Position numbers and translations under genes: made by a program | Notes under the pieces: model-generated | The model's database searches: none | Told to the model about the DNA's origin: nothing | Seen by the model: the letters and a program-made list of their open reading frames with translations, nothing else | In this document: in pieces, positions 1 through 11,935 of the stretch | Position numbering within the stretch: the stretch's first letter is position 1 | Layout: each line of letters begins with the position of its first letter | DNA from: Bolinopsis microptera | Taxonomy: Eukaryota; Ctenophora; Tentaculata; Lobata; Bolinopsidae | Direction: 5' to 3' | DNA length: 60,000 bases | Assembly: GCF_026151205.1 (NCBI RefSeq) | Contig: NC_087079.1 | Span: 11,028,635-11,088,634 of the forward strand

Positions 1-3000
1 TCAGGAGGGTTTTTAAGCGGTGCCTCATTGCTTGATGAAGGACAATACTAAGATACTAACACAATATCCACTTTGCTGCGGTGTAAACAGTTAGCCTCTA
101 CTTCTATTCACTGCTATAGCTATTTGGCAGGGTAGTATAAAGTTATTTTCGGTATAATGTCAGGCGAATATTTTTAGAATGCCAACTATTTATTGGTTAT
201 TCTAAATAAATGACCCTCGTGATTAGCAGATAGCCGATAGGGGCGTAAACCTAAATTTCTCCAATTAATGGCGAGTCCGTTGACGCCTCCTCCACTATCT
301 ATTTGATAACGAATTTTAAACATTCCACATGACTGGAACTTGGGATATCTTTGAACGGTTATTAACAGTTATTAACGGTTGTCATAGTTTGTTACACATC
401 TTGTACGTGTTTTCATTTAAATATCCGATAACATTACATATTTAAATGTGTTTGGCAGGCGAGGAATTTAAAAATATTCCGATAGCTAGAATAGTATCTA
501 AAGTAACGCTTATTAGGCACTGATCATGAACATTTCAAGTCGACGCATTCTTAAAATAGATACTTTTATTCGTAATTGTATTAGATTTGTTGTTTGAATC
601 TAATATTAGCATAAAGTAAGCAGATTGATCCTACATATTATGAGATTCGATACAAAAATATAATATCATAATATAATGTACATTCACGCGTTTCTCAGAG
701 CCAATAATTCTATGAGAACAAATATTCCATTACTAAAGATAACATTTTATGATCCAGCGCCATGGTAGCAAGTCATATTTGGGCTTGTTATTCAGTTATT
801 TATTCTCATTCCAAACAATGAGCTGAAAAGCATTGGCCTAATAAGACCATCGAAAACAGCTTAAGTCAAAGTGTTACAAGATAATATTGTAAAACATAAT
901 ATATTATAATGAGATATCAGATAAGTTCCCTGAGTGTTACAGAGTATACTAATAATCTAGTGAGGCTCCACTTGGGGGGGGGGTGTCATGTCCCCCCCCC
1001 CCCCCCCCACTTGGTACACAACCATATGCTAGCAGTGTCAGGGTTAATAAATCTTTAACAATTTAACTTGTCTCAAACTTGTTAAAATCTAGAGTTATAG
1101 CTTTGTAGCTGTTATACTCCCTATATTATTATTGCAACTATATAATTCTTTATCATACTTATATTCCCTGCATTATAGTTCTATCCCCTATATTTCTAAT
1201 TAATGGACTGGGATTGGGCAGATAACATCATCCGACTCTAGAGTCTAGATAAACTGAAATAGAACTTATGATAATCATTTTGGGGCACTATATAATAATA
1301 TCGCTCCATATAATTAAAAATATGGTCACTGCAAAAATTGCAATTTCCACCCCTGCTAAGCTCCCAGACCGCCTTCCTAGCTCAACTTTTGAAATTTAAG
1401 AACTTAGTGTAACACATTGGCCGGCTGGTTTTGGCGATTACTTAATTTTCGACTGCAAAAACTGGAGTGTTAAGAGACATGTTGACGCTAGACTTTGTGA
1501 TTTGTCAGGTTTTCCAGGACGTAACCAGGAAAATGTATCCATTTTTAACAAACAGTAACTACTAAGTACCCAGCTATGAGAGGAACTGTTCACTGTACAA
1601 ACTAGATGTGCTGATGTCTGGTGAGTAGGAGGTTAAAACATTGCACTTGCAGTGTGTGTCAGAGCTGACTTTGTCTGCAACGCCGTCTGTGCAGACTCCT
1701 TTGCTAACTATTAATGTTACTGACGGTAAAGCAGGTTCAGAGCCAGGGTTCCAGACCAGACGAAATAGAGAGAAACTTTAAGAGTTAATTCAAACTTATT
1801 AAGTTCATTTTATTAACTTAGAACTTAGAGGAAGTTGATAAAATAGCCCAATAATTTAATTGCCTTCCCTGCTGATGTGGTTCCACCACATTGAATACTG
1901 AAGTTTAAATGCCAAATTTAACGAAACCTCCGGGATTTTCATGTCAGAAGTTAACGGTAAGGAAGTCCTGTCAAATTTTAATCCAATTGGAACTTGGCTA
2001 CGATTTAACTTTCCAGTCTTGGGAATATCTATTTTAAAATTCACTCGAACCTCTATAAACTCCTTGTCCAGTGGAATGTGGATGAAAGCAGTAAGGTTGA
2101 GGTTCTTCATTATAACTCTAGTCATGAAATTGGTGCTCAATAAATTCCAAGTATTAGAAATAAAAACCGGACTCTGTTTTGTTAAATGCTTGTTCTATTT
2201 ACATCAATTATTTGATTATTTGATTAAATCAATTTAATCAAATAATTTGAGTTTCGGAGTCTAATACTCATGTCTCATTGTGTATTTCATTTGAGTTTCC
2301 ATATCAACAGAAAACCTAAAGTTCCGTTTTTGTTTTTTTGTTCGTAATGAAGATAAGCTGTTAATCACAACTTAAATACCGACCCAATCAGCATGCATAA
2401 TTAGCGTCAAATTTAAGATGTCTAAAAAGCACCCAAAGACTTGAGGAGCGCATTAGCAAGGGGTTCTTCGGCGCCAAAAAGTATGAAAAGAATTTAGAAA
2501 AAAGGGCGGGTGGCATTTGTAATCAGAGGGTTTCTAAGTGCAGCTAAACGTATGTCTGTTTTAAGGTTTGGCAAGTGGGCACTAATTTATAATATACTAA
2601 GTAGACATTCGGGATCTTTCATGGAATACAAGAACTCTGAATGATTCAAATAAGTAATGTAACCGAAACTTACTTGAGCCGCAGAAAGTTAAATCCTCGG
2701 TGAGCTTTGGTTAATTTTTTGACCCTCTTTTTGTCGCCTTCCCTTGCCAACTGATGAATGGGAGCTAGTCCTAAGTCATCTGAAATATTTTGTTATTAGA
2801 AATACAAATTATTCCCATGAAGCCAGACTTTATAGTCAGACATCGCATTTGAAGGAGGGATTTTTCTTGCAAGGGGCTATGCAATTAAATTGCTTATGTC
2901 TTAAAACAATTATCGAAAACAATTAGGTATTCAAAACAATTACTCAAAACACCCTTGGCTCCATTATAATTAGTTGAGTGCGATACGCGGCCGGTTACAC

Positions 3001-5610
3001 TTATCCAGGCTCAACTTGTTGGAACAAAACATGAAGTATGTAATATAATAATAATAATAATAAGTAGGAATTTATACATCGCTTTATAGCCATAAAGAAC
3101 TCAAAACCCAAAGATTCAGTTCAAACCATCTAAAGCGACTCATGAGTAACATGTACGTACATAAGAACTTATTCAATAAGAAGCCCTATTTTTCATCTAA
3201 TGGACAGTTTCCGACTGTAATTACGATCTCAGATTATTTATTACACATAATCATTAGGTGATCTATCCTCTCATAGCCTCATTGGAAAACTAAAATCTAC
3301 ATTATCATGAAGATCGTTTAATATTTCCGATTAGGAAAACAAATTAAAAAACTGAGGTAGTGAGGTTGTGAAATTAAATTCATCTATCACCAGAGGGTTT
3401 GGCGGAGAGAAGAGGATATTGACCGTTTTATACGTTAAATTGCCCAAAGAGTTTTTCAGTTCCCCAATCCCAAAATATCAAATTTCGGTCTTCTTTCAGA
3501 CTTCAGACTTCAGAGGTCTAAGTTTGCTACACTTGTAACAGGTTTTCTTTAGATACAAGTTGTCGATGGTAATGAGGTGATGATTTGTTTGAACACTGTT
3601 AAGTGTGGGAGCTCGTCCCTTAGAAACCAGATATGGCAAAAAGGATGAAATCTAATCAATTGACAATCATACTCTCAATTTATCCCTGTTTGAAATGATA
3701 TTCCGGGTGGGGGATTTCAATACATTATACTCGCTACGCTCTGTAAGATAAATACAATAACATTTTAGCACCTTCCATTGTGCTCAGTCCTTGTGCTCAA
3801 AATAGTAACCCATTACTCAGCTCAGAATAGCAACCCAATCAAGACTCTAGAATAGAGAGCCAGTAAAAATGTGGTGTCACCTCCAACTAAAAGATATTTC
3901 CTCCTTACAAGCAGGAGACAGTATAATTACGATAGAAAGTATTCGCGTCTGCTGTGGGACGATTCTAAGTCGAAGGTTGAGATGGGCACATACCGATAAG
4001 AATCCATAGAAATATTTATAACAGCGTCCAATTTTCAGTGACCTCAACCGCCAACATAAAATTGTCCCACTACAGTGACTCACAGTACAAATAGATGTCA
4101 GTTCTTTTGTCACATCGTCTAAAAACTATAAAGCTTTGTTGCATCCTAATTTGGACTAATTCAAACGACAAGTTTTAGCCAAATTGCAGGTCATTATAAG
4201 GTTGATCCGAGAATCTTAAAACAAGCTACAAATTCTACCTCAAAACACACCCACCGGAAATTTAAGCAAATGTAAAAGATATTAAATGCTAGTTTACTCA
4301 TAACAATTAAACGATGTTATGCTAATTACAAGGCAGTAAATTTAGGAGAAGATGGCTGTACCACCTACAACATTATGCCAGGATATTAATTATGCAGACT
4401 CCACGTACTCTACTTTAATTGTAGACAGGTACCATTTTAAAACAACAGCAGACCTTGCCCTCAATACTACTGACTCAGCAGATTGGTGGCGACACCAATC
4501 AAATATTATCATACGAAACTTTGAGAACGGTTGAGAATGAATTTGAGCAATATTGCAAGAATAAATGAGCATCTTTTCAGAACAATCAATCTATTTTAGG
4601 TCGCACTCATGAGATGTATCACATTTTCAGCCCGCTCACAGTGGCTGGATTCAACATTTATAATGAATCAATGATCGCCACAAACTGACTAATCATGCAT
4701 ATATCCAACATTATATTCTTAAATGCAAAGGTACTATGTAACACAATCTAAACATTATTTTACAATAAATAATTTGAGACCATAAATATGATGCTGCCAG
4801 TTAAATTGGAACGTCGACCATTCCCTTTTCCAAATAGAGCAATAATTGTCTTTCTTTGTAGCAACACTTTGATTACCAGAAATATTTAAAAATGCTACTA
4901 ATAAATTATATTCTCATCCGGAAATTACGTAATATAATACAGAACAAAAGAATGAGTTCATGTAAAATCCAGATTGGAATATTATTTATGAGTCGCATAG
5001 TTGAAATGTTTTCTTGGGTAAATTTCTATTGATCCCGTTTGAAAGGGGTTTTGAAAAGAATAAGACTTACCTAAGCTACCTACAAAGGCATGGTTAACAT
5101 GACCTATTGAAAAGTCTTCTTTTTTCTCTGGATCATTGAGTATAGAGTATCTCTTTCGTTTTCTTTGTAAGAACAGCATATAATGATTTTCTTATCAGTC
5201 AGCTACAAAAGGTGTGATGATCAGATATAAGATGAGATAAAAAGCAATCTCAAGAAACAATAGGTCATTATGATATGAACACCCTGCAGGATTTCTAAGA
5301 ACATTGACATTTAACATGTTGATAAACATTCAACATATTGATAAACTGAATGTAATATCTGAGAAAAAATTAGTGAAACAATTTTTTAGTGTTCAACGAA
5401 CAAAATTCCATGAAGTGTCGGTTTGATTTTATTGTATTGCATCTCAATTTTTAAAAGTATATAATTATACTTAATTCGGCCGAATTAAGTATTCGTCCCT
5501 AGAAGGGTGTTCTGCTAACAGTTTTCGACTAACTTGAATGTCTTGCACAGCATATTGAAGCTTCTTAAATTATTTTTTATTCTTATTTATTGTATTGCTG
5601 TGTAAATTTG
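1..5610. other. Intergenic stretch without a recognised gene
   Basis: Apart from the micro-element at 976-1006, I see only short AT-rich ORFs without conserved motifs or convincing splice signals. A small palindrome lies at about 2215-2245 (14-bp arms around TTATTTGATTAAAT) and a (TAA)n run at about 3046-3062. I cannot support a coding region here. Confidence 0.5.
976..1006. mobile_element. 31-bp G-run/C-run micro-element with 8-bp target duplication
   Basis: Eight G, then TGTCATGT, then fifteen C, flanked on both sides by CCACTTGG (968-975 and 1007-1014). The flanking direct repeats look like an 8-bp target-site duplication. G8-TGTCATGTCC is also the exact left end of the 2.67-kb element at 25409-28073, so this looks like an extreme internal deletion that kept only the termini. 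An alternative is replication slippage inside a pre-existing G/C run, but that would not explain the flanking octamers. Confidence 0.6.
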
Positions 5611-5679
5611 ATTCTAATTCTAATTCTAATTCTAATTCTAATTCTAATTCTAATTCTAATTCTAATTCTAATTCTAATT
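5611..5679. repeat. Hexanucleotide microsatellite (ATTCTA)n
   Basis: About 11 nearly perfect tandem copies of the hexamer ATTCTA. Simple repeat with no sign of function. Confidence 0.9.
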
Positions 5680-5879
5680 ATATAATGATAAAGTTAATTT
5701 TCTAGTTTAGTTAGTTTCATCTGGCCACACAGTATACAACTTATATTTCGGAACCATTTGTCCATTAGTTGTATGTCAAAATAATGTCATTGTAATTTAA
5801 CATGGCTGAAATGTAACGCTCGATTAATATGTAATAATTAATTGAATTTTCAAATTCAAAATATCAGAGGTATGTCTCT

Positions 5880-6187
5880 ACCCCAAGACTATAACAGGTG
5901 TCCAAGCTCTGTTTGATGTATTTGCTAGAGGAGTTTGGACTCCATTTTACATAAGGATTACACACCCCAATTACTTATCAAGACTCTTCAAGAAGTGTAT
6001 GAAGACAACGAGAAGAAGAAGGATGAGTACTTGGAGAAAGTGTTGAATGTGGGGGTCACCTTCACCCTCGCTGTATCCTCACATCTGGAGGCATGTCTAA
6101 AGAGTGCAAGCGGTTTGTCAACAGACTAGTGGACCTCATACTTTATAGCCAGGAAAAAGAGAGACATTACAATGTGGTAAGGCATGT
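5880..6187 (+). pseudogene. Unidentified decayed coding fragment
   Basis: Three plus-strand frames hold protein-like segments that join only through frameshifts. One frame reads VQALFDVFARG after an acceptor-like TATAACAG (about 5890-5898). A second, 5935-6129, reads LLIKTLQEVYEDNEKKKDEY and is charged and helical. A third, from 6093, reads KECKRFVNRLVDLILYSQEK and ends at a donor-like GTG|GTAAGG near 6177. The codon-like composition with conflicting frames suggests a broken exon or a retrocopy. I could not assign a family. It could also be a chance cluster of ORFs. Confidence 0.3.
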
Positions 6188-6952
6188 GAGGATTAGAATA
6201 AGATTCGCAATGTTAAGAATGACGCTCATTGCTCTACGAGGTTACAGAGGCAAGAAAAAAAGACAACAAATATGAGACCCCTCTATCAGAAGTCTATTAC
6301 AACCTCATCCCTGCCCCTATGATGGAGTAGATGTGTATATAGTTGATTGTTGATATTTCATATAATATTGGTAGCAATGAATAATTTCCGTTACCTGTGT
6401 ATTCTGCTCTGCCAATTGCATCACTTGATTTAATTGAATGCATATGTATATACACTTTGCTATTTAAAAAATATCAGATGATATATTATATATCACTCTC
6501 CTCACGTCCAACAATGGTTCTCTTGGCGCTAATATAATATAAATATATAATTTAAAATTTAAAAATATCAGATTTTCATCCTATTCAGTGTTTCAGTATT
6601 TAAAAGCTGAAGATGACACGGGGATATATAATAATACACGGGGATAATACTAGGATTGGCTTGATGAACCTTAATATTAATAACCATACAAACGGAAACT
6701 TAAACCACCTAACTTTAAGTTATTACTATCATGATCGACTCTCAGATCGATTTTGGGCGTTTTTATATATATATATATATAACTCTAAAACTCTGGTCAC
6801 AAGAGCAACTGCCTAAACGTGCAGAAGTGAAAACAAATACATAAAATACTAGCAATCCTTTAAATTCGCAATAAATAAGTTCGTTCAATGTCATTATATA
6901 ATTCTTAAAACCGCATATATATGTGACCGGTAAATAATTTAATTGGTCTATA

Positions 6953-8093
6953 GACTAGGGTAAAGCACATAATTTTGTCATTTTTGGTAATTTTCCGACT
7001 GCCTGATATAAACCATGGGTTTTAACCTCGTCTGAAATTCCGATTTAGATGAAACCTCCACCATGTTATAGTAGACAGTCTAGGCAAGTTCTAACACAAA
7101 AATGATCGAAATTGCTGGGGTTGAAGATGTTCAAAAAAATTATTTTGAAAAAATGACAAAATTAGGTGACTTTACTTAATTTTGTCACCCCGAACCTAAT
7201 GTTGTCACTTGAAGATTGTGCAAAAAGTAACCGTTTCTCGGTATTTTAGACTACCTGGGTCCTGGATGCATCATTCGAGCGCTTTTTTACCAACATTGAC
7301 CTCAAAAATCCCAAAGATATGATGTTTTCATAGTTTTGTAGCTTGATGAAAAGATGACACTTTTTGGGTATCTAATCTTAGAAAATAGCCCCCAAATGCC
7401 CCTGAAACCACTGGCATCTTGAAAACTTTCTATGAAGCATGAATCAATATTGGTTACTGATTCACGAAACTATATTTACCAATAGCTCTTTAAAACCCAG
7501 AATTACAGTATATTTCTCGGCGAAAATATGCTATTATAAGTGTTTAAATGCTATTATAAGTGCCTTATACATATCCTATGGGCAAAAAAACTTCAGAATA
7601 GTTGTATAAGGCCATTTTCAACACAATCTGTGATTTACAAGAAATTTGAGAAAGGTCGATTTTTTTGACAAAATTAGGTACTTTTGGCAAAATCGAACCT
7701 AATTTTGTCACCCTCTGTAACTCTAACAATAATTGCGCTAGAGACTTGAAAATTTGTACGTATACTTCTGCTGTAGAAGATATTTGAAATATGCAATGGC
7801 ATGAATCTAGCTCAATTACTTTTGAAATAGCAATAAATCAAAATTTTGAAAATTCCTTAAGAAAACTTTAAGGATCTTATTTATTTTTCGGGTTAACAGT
7901 TTCGCCTTCATTTTTGACACAGATGCAAAAGAGCTAGAAACTTAAACTTTGTAGGAGCAGTTTCAGCAAAGTCTAAGCTTTCTTTTTATACACAAACCTT
8001 TTCTTTCAAGCTGAAATTCCGAGCCGAGGCAGTTTTTCAGAGCAAAATGACAAAATTAGGTACCCTGACAAAATTACGTGCCTTACCCTACTG
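6953..8093. mobile_element. 1.14-kb MITE-like DNA transposon with TA target duplication
   Basis: The two ends are inverted copies. The left end reads TAGGGTAAAGCACATAATTT and the right end, reverse-complemented, reads TAGGGTAAGGCACGTAATTT, both followed by TGTCA. Each end is flanked by TA (6951-6952 and 8094-8095). With the flank the right end reads TA|CAGTAGGG, which resembles Tc1/mariner-type termini; the left copy has two changes there (GAC for CAG). Inside, the motif ACAAAATTAGGT or its complement recurs near 7157, 7185, 7670, 7710 and 8050, possibly as transposase-binding subterminal repeats. No transposase ORF is present, so the element is non-autonomous. Confidence 0.7.
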
Positions 8094-8320
8094 TATAAAA
8101 TTCTCAATATAAACTTTTTAACAATAATAAATTACTTAAAAACACACAACAACCTTTGGTGTGTAAGAATGATTAAACAGCCTCATTTTGACACAAAATA
8201 TCTTTATAATATTATAGTATATGCTATAATATTAGAACTGTTAAGTTGAGTTCAGGTAACAGAATTTAACTGTAATAGAACCTCTGCTGTGTTATCCACT
8301 GTTGAGATGTAGCCATATTT

Positions 8321-8391
8321 TCGTCCGGTCTAACATTGACCCCGGCTCATGAAATATATGCTTCGTCCGGTCTAACATTGAACCCGGCTCA
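8321..8391 (-). repeat. Duplicated 29-bp unit in the LINE 3' UTR
   Basis: Two copies (8321-8349 and 8363-8391) of a 29-bp unit containing CGTCCGGTCTAACATTGA and then CCCGGCTCA, with a 42-bp period and one mismatch. They sit just downstream of the ORF2 stop on the minus strand. In LINEs such 3' UTR repeats can be part of the structure recognised by the reverse transcriptase; that role is inference. Confidence 0.75.
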
Positions 8392-8440
8392 CTAATCATA
8401 GGGATGGTGTAGTTATGGTAGTTGGAATATAATCAACTGT

Positions 8441-11400
8441 TTAAAGTTTTATCTCTATTCGAAGGAATTCTTCTGCATCCTTTGTTATTTCCAGTGCTAG
8501 ATCAAAGAACTCACGAAGTCTGCTCCATGATATCAACATTGAGTTCCCACCATAGCCTTGGTTTTTGATGTTGTGGAAAGGGTGTCTTTCAAGAAGCTCA
8601 CTCATTTTGTTCCTTTTATCTGCTTGTACATCAGGACAGTCGGTAAGCAGGTGAAGTGAATTTTGAGCCCCTCGCCTACAATCACACAGTGGAGAATCAA
8701 ATTTACTGCTTTTGAAGCGGTGTAGAAATTCATTCATTATGTTGTTCGGATAGAAAAAGCTTAGAAACAAGGTTTCAAGTTGCCTTGATGTTTTGGGCGG
8801 AAACTTGAGCTTTGTGGCGCTCACTGTAGGTGCCTCTGTATACCCTTCCAGCTGGTACTGGCTGTTTATGGACGATTGCCAAAGCTGTTCACTGTAATGT
8901 TTCATCACTGATTTACTGTAGCTGCATCCTTTTATTGATAGACTGGTGATTTTTTCTAGATCATGGTTATTTATGATTTTTAGATCCTCATGAGTGAAGT
9001 GTTCAGGAAGTATCGAAGATTTCCACAATAGAAACTGAAATACATCTTTTACCTTTCCAGTTAGTGCGCTGTAACTGCCTGATTTCATTTGGTCATCAAT
9101 AAGGTGTTTCAGTGGATCCTCTTTATTCGGGAATATATTCAGTTTAAGGATGTGCTTCACTGAGTTCACTTTGTTTGATATGTTGAGTGGCAACACACCA
9201 AGTATCATTTCAGCTGTAGTTAGTCTTACATTGAACACTGCACCCAAAGCTGCTTTTATAGTCCTATACCAAGCGCTTTCAATTACTTTGATACTTCTAT
9301 TATTGATCCAGACAGTTCCAGCATAGTGGATCCGTGAATATATGAGAACTTCAATTAGCCTTACAATGACATGTTGTCTGAATCCCCAGTTGCGGTTTGT
9401 ATACTTGCATATTGTAGCCCACCGGCCAAGTATCTTTCTGTTAATATCCTTTGCGTGCTCGATGTAGGTGAGCTTTCTATCCATTATCAAGCCTAGTACT
9501 TTGGTCTTTTCGACGAACTTGATCTCGTTGCTACCAAGACGAAATGACAATGGAAGAAGCGTTTCATCGTTTTCTGCAGTTCCAAATCCAATTAGTTCAG
9601 TTTTTCCGGGATCACAGTTTATTATCATTCTCCATGTTATACTCCATTTATAGATAGCATAACATGTCATCTGTAGATTGAGAAGACACTGGTGTGTTGT
9701 TTCACCTCTGACCCTTAATGTTCCATCATCCGCAAACTTGAAAACCCCTATATCTGGGTTGAGGGTGAGATCCTGTGCAAGGTCATGCAAAAAGAATTTG
9801 AATAGAATTGGAGACAATGCTGAACCTTGTGGTAGTCCAAATTCTCTACATGCTCTAATGAAGCCAGTATAGTTGTTGAATACAAGACGAACTTTTCTGT
9901 TGAAGAGAAAGCTGTTTATAAGTCTCCACATACTTCCGGATACTCCAAAGTCGGACAACTTTTTCATGAGACCTTTTTTCCAAACACTATCAAAAGCTTT
10001 TTCAAAATCTATAAAGAGACAGATGACCGTGTATTTCTTCTGAAGGTGACTACGAACATCATTATCCAGTCTGTTTAGATAACGAACAGTGTTGCGCTTT
10101 TTTGTGAACCCTTCTTGATACTCATCGCTTAGGCCCTTCTTTCTAAGGTGCTCTTCTAATCTATTAGCAATTATTTGTTCAAACACCTTACCAATATAGG
10201 ATGTTATAGAGATCGGTCGATATGATCCTGCCTTGCTGTAGTCAGTTTTGCCTTCCTTCTTGAGAAATATTACATCAGCAATATCCCAAACCCAGTGGCC
10301 AGTCTTCAAACATGAATTCAACAATGCAAGAATACATTCACAGGCAGTTCCTCCCAATTTTTTAAACATTACGGGATGGAATTCAAAGTTATCAAAGCTT
10401 TTTCCTGCTGCTTGATAATTTTTGAAGAAGTGTTGAAGTTCAGCTTTAGTAATCTCCCCATTTAGCATATCCTCTTCATCATTGGTTGTGTAGGTAGAGT
10501 CTTGGGGCTCACTTTCATTAGATTCAAGACATTCCTTATAGATTCTGTTGACATCTTCATAGAACTTTGCATCAAAATCTGTTCCTTTTTCCAGCAAATG
10601 TTTACCTGCAAAGAAGCTATCAAATAGTATTTCTTCAATGTCTTTAGAATCTGTGATAAGATCACCACTTGCTTCCTTGAAGGGCTCTACCTTGTTGTCA
10701 CGTTTTTTAGAAAACATCCGATTGAATTCTTTCCAAAACTTTGTACATTGGGAGGCATTGAGATTGTTAGTCTTCGTTAAAATGAACTTTTGACACTCTT
10801 TTTTCCTAGTTTCATCAAACAAACCTTTGGCATGATCTAGGGCAGCTTTGTTCGACAAGGTGTTACGTTTCATATATAATCTCTTTGCGTCTCTAAGTGC
10901 TTTAGACATTTGAGTAAGTCTATCTGTCCAGTAAGGTTTGCTATGTGGGGTGGATTTCTTGTGTGTTGCAAACTTAGATGTTGCTGCATGGATTGTTGAG
11001 TTGATGGTGTCCCATTGAGATGTAGCATCACTGTCAAAGAAGTCTGCTTTCTTTGCTATTAGATCATCCTCAATATAATCTGACCATTTTGCCCAGTCGA
11101 TTGAGCTTAAGTCAATTTTCATCTTAGGGGGTGCTGGTGAGTTTTCAACACATGCTGTTTTTATTGATGATAAAATAGGCACATGCCCACGTATTGGAGC
11201 ACCTGAGAATAGTTCTGCATCGATATCTGTTTTCATATCAGTAAATAGATGCTCAGTTGCTGTGGATGTAATCATAAAGTCTATCAAACTATTTCCATTG
11301 TCAGATAGGAATGTTGGTTCTGCACTACTAATAATGGTATAGTCTTGAAACTTCAGTTCAGTTGCAATCTGCTTACCGTAAGAGTTTTCAGTATTATCAC

Positions 11401-11935
11401 CCCACATCTGGTGTCTTGCATTGTAGTCTCCAAAAGCTATAACTCCCTTAGCGTTCAGTTGGGTAGACAACTTCTTTGCACTTTCAAGCATAGCCAGTAA
11501 GTCCTTCACAGCATCTTTATAGTTGAGCTTTAGATAAACTGAGCCCACAATGAATCTGAATGCCTTCCCGGTAACAATGCTCCAAGCTGAGTCAATGTTT
11601 TTAGATTGTTTTGATATTTCAACTAATGGTGTTATGCAAAGTTTTCGTGTGTTGACATATATCATTGCACCTCTGTTAGCTGATGAATTGCAATCTGTTA
11701 CATAATTCATGTACTTGAGATCTAGGTTGCGTTCATCAGAAGTGTACGATTCCTGGACAGCTAATATATCTATACTACTGTCATAACAATACTTGTCTAG
11801 TGCAAAGCGACTCCTGTCAGACATCCCACAGATGTTTATAGAACATAAATTATAACCAAATTTAGTAGATAGTGTGGATCCATTGTGTTGAAGTGTAGCA
11901 TTAGAATCCATATTGTGATCTTTGTTTGATTTCAT
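8441..11935 (-). CDS. LINE ORF2: endonuclease-reverse transcriptase (1164 aa)
   Basis: The enzyme nicks target DNA and copies the element RNA at the nick. The N-terminal ~270 residues form an APE-like endonuclease: NICG near residue 34, the catalytic Glu in AVQES, GDYNARHQMWGD, LIDFMI and a GHVPI motif where the family has SDH-P. The central reverse transcriptase shows SYRPISITS, motif A FIDFEKAFDSVW, motif B LPQGSALSPILF and motif C FADDG (FADD rather than YADD). The C terminus has a CDC..H..C cluster (CDCRRGAQNSLHLLTDCPD), the usual terminal zinc-knuckle-like tail. There is no RNase H domain. The start overlaps the end of ORF1 by 35 bp in another frame. There are no internal stops. Confidence 0.95.
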   Translation of the reverse strand: MKSNKDHNMDSNATLQHNGSTLSTKFGYNLCSINICGMSDRSRFALDKYCYDSSIDILAVQESYTSDERNLDLKYMNYVTDCNSSANRGAMIYVNTRKLCITPLVEISKQSKNIDSAWSIVTGKAFRFIVGSVYLKLNYKDAVKDLLAMLESAKKLSTQLNAKGVIAFGDYNARHQMWGDNTENSYGKQIATELKFQDYTIISSAEPTFLSDNGNSLIDFMITSTATEHLFTDMKTDIDAELFSGAPIRGHVPILSSIKTACVENSPAPPKMKIDLSSIDWAKWSDYIEDDLIAKKADFFDSDATSQWDTINSTIHAATSKFATHKKSTPHSKPYWTDRLTQMSKALRDAKRLYMKRNTLSNKAALDHAKGLFDETRKKECQKFILTKTNNLNASQCTKFWKEFNRMFSKKRDNKVEPFKEASGDLITDSKDIEEILFDSFFAGKHLLEKGTDFDAKFYEDVNRIYKECLESNESEPQDSTYTTNDEEDMLNGEITKAELQHFFKNYQAAGKSFDNFEFHPVMFKKLGGTACECILALLNSCLKTGHWVWDIADVIFLKKEGKTDYSKAGSYRPISITSYIGKVFEQIIANRLEEHLRKKGLSDEYQEGFTKKRNTVRYLNRLDNDVRSHLQKKYTVICLFIDFEKAFDSVWKKGLMKKLSDFGVSGSMWRLINSFLFNRKVRLVFNNYTGFIRACREFGLPQGSALSPILFKFFLHDLAQDLTLNPDIGVFKFADDGTLRVRGETTHQCLLNLQMTCYAIYKWSITWRMIINCDPGKTELIGFGTAENDETLLPLSFRLGSNEIKFVEKTKVLGLIMDRKLTYIEHAKDINRKILGRWATICKYTNRNWGFRQHVIVRLIEVLIYSRIHYAGTVWINNRSIKVIESAWYRTIKAALGAVFNVRLTTAEMILGVLPLNISNKVNSVKHILKLNIFPNKEDPLKHLIDDQMKSGSYSALTGKVKDVFQFLLWKSSILPEHFTHEDLKIINNHDLEKITSLSIKGCSYSKSVMKHYSEQLWQSSINSQYQLEGYTEAPTVSATKLKFPPKTSRQLETLFLSFFYPNNIMNEFLHRFKSSKFDSPLCDCRRGAQNSLHLLTDCPDVQADKRNKMSELLERHPFHNIKNQGYGGNSMLISWSRLREFFDLALEITKDAEEFLRIEIKL

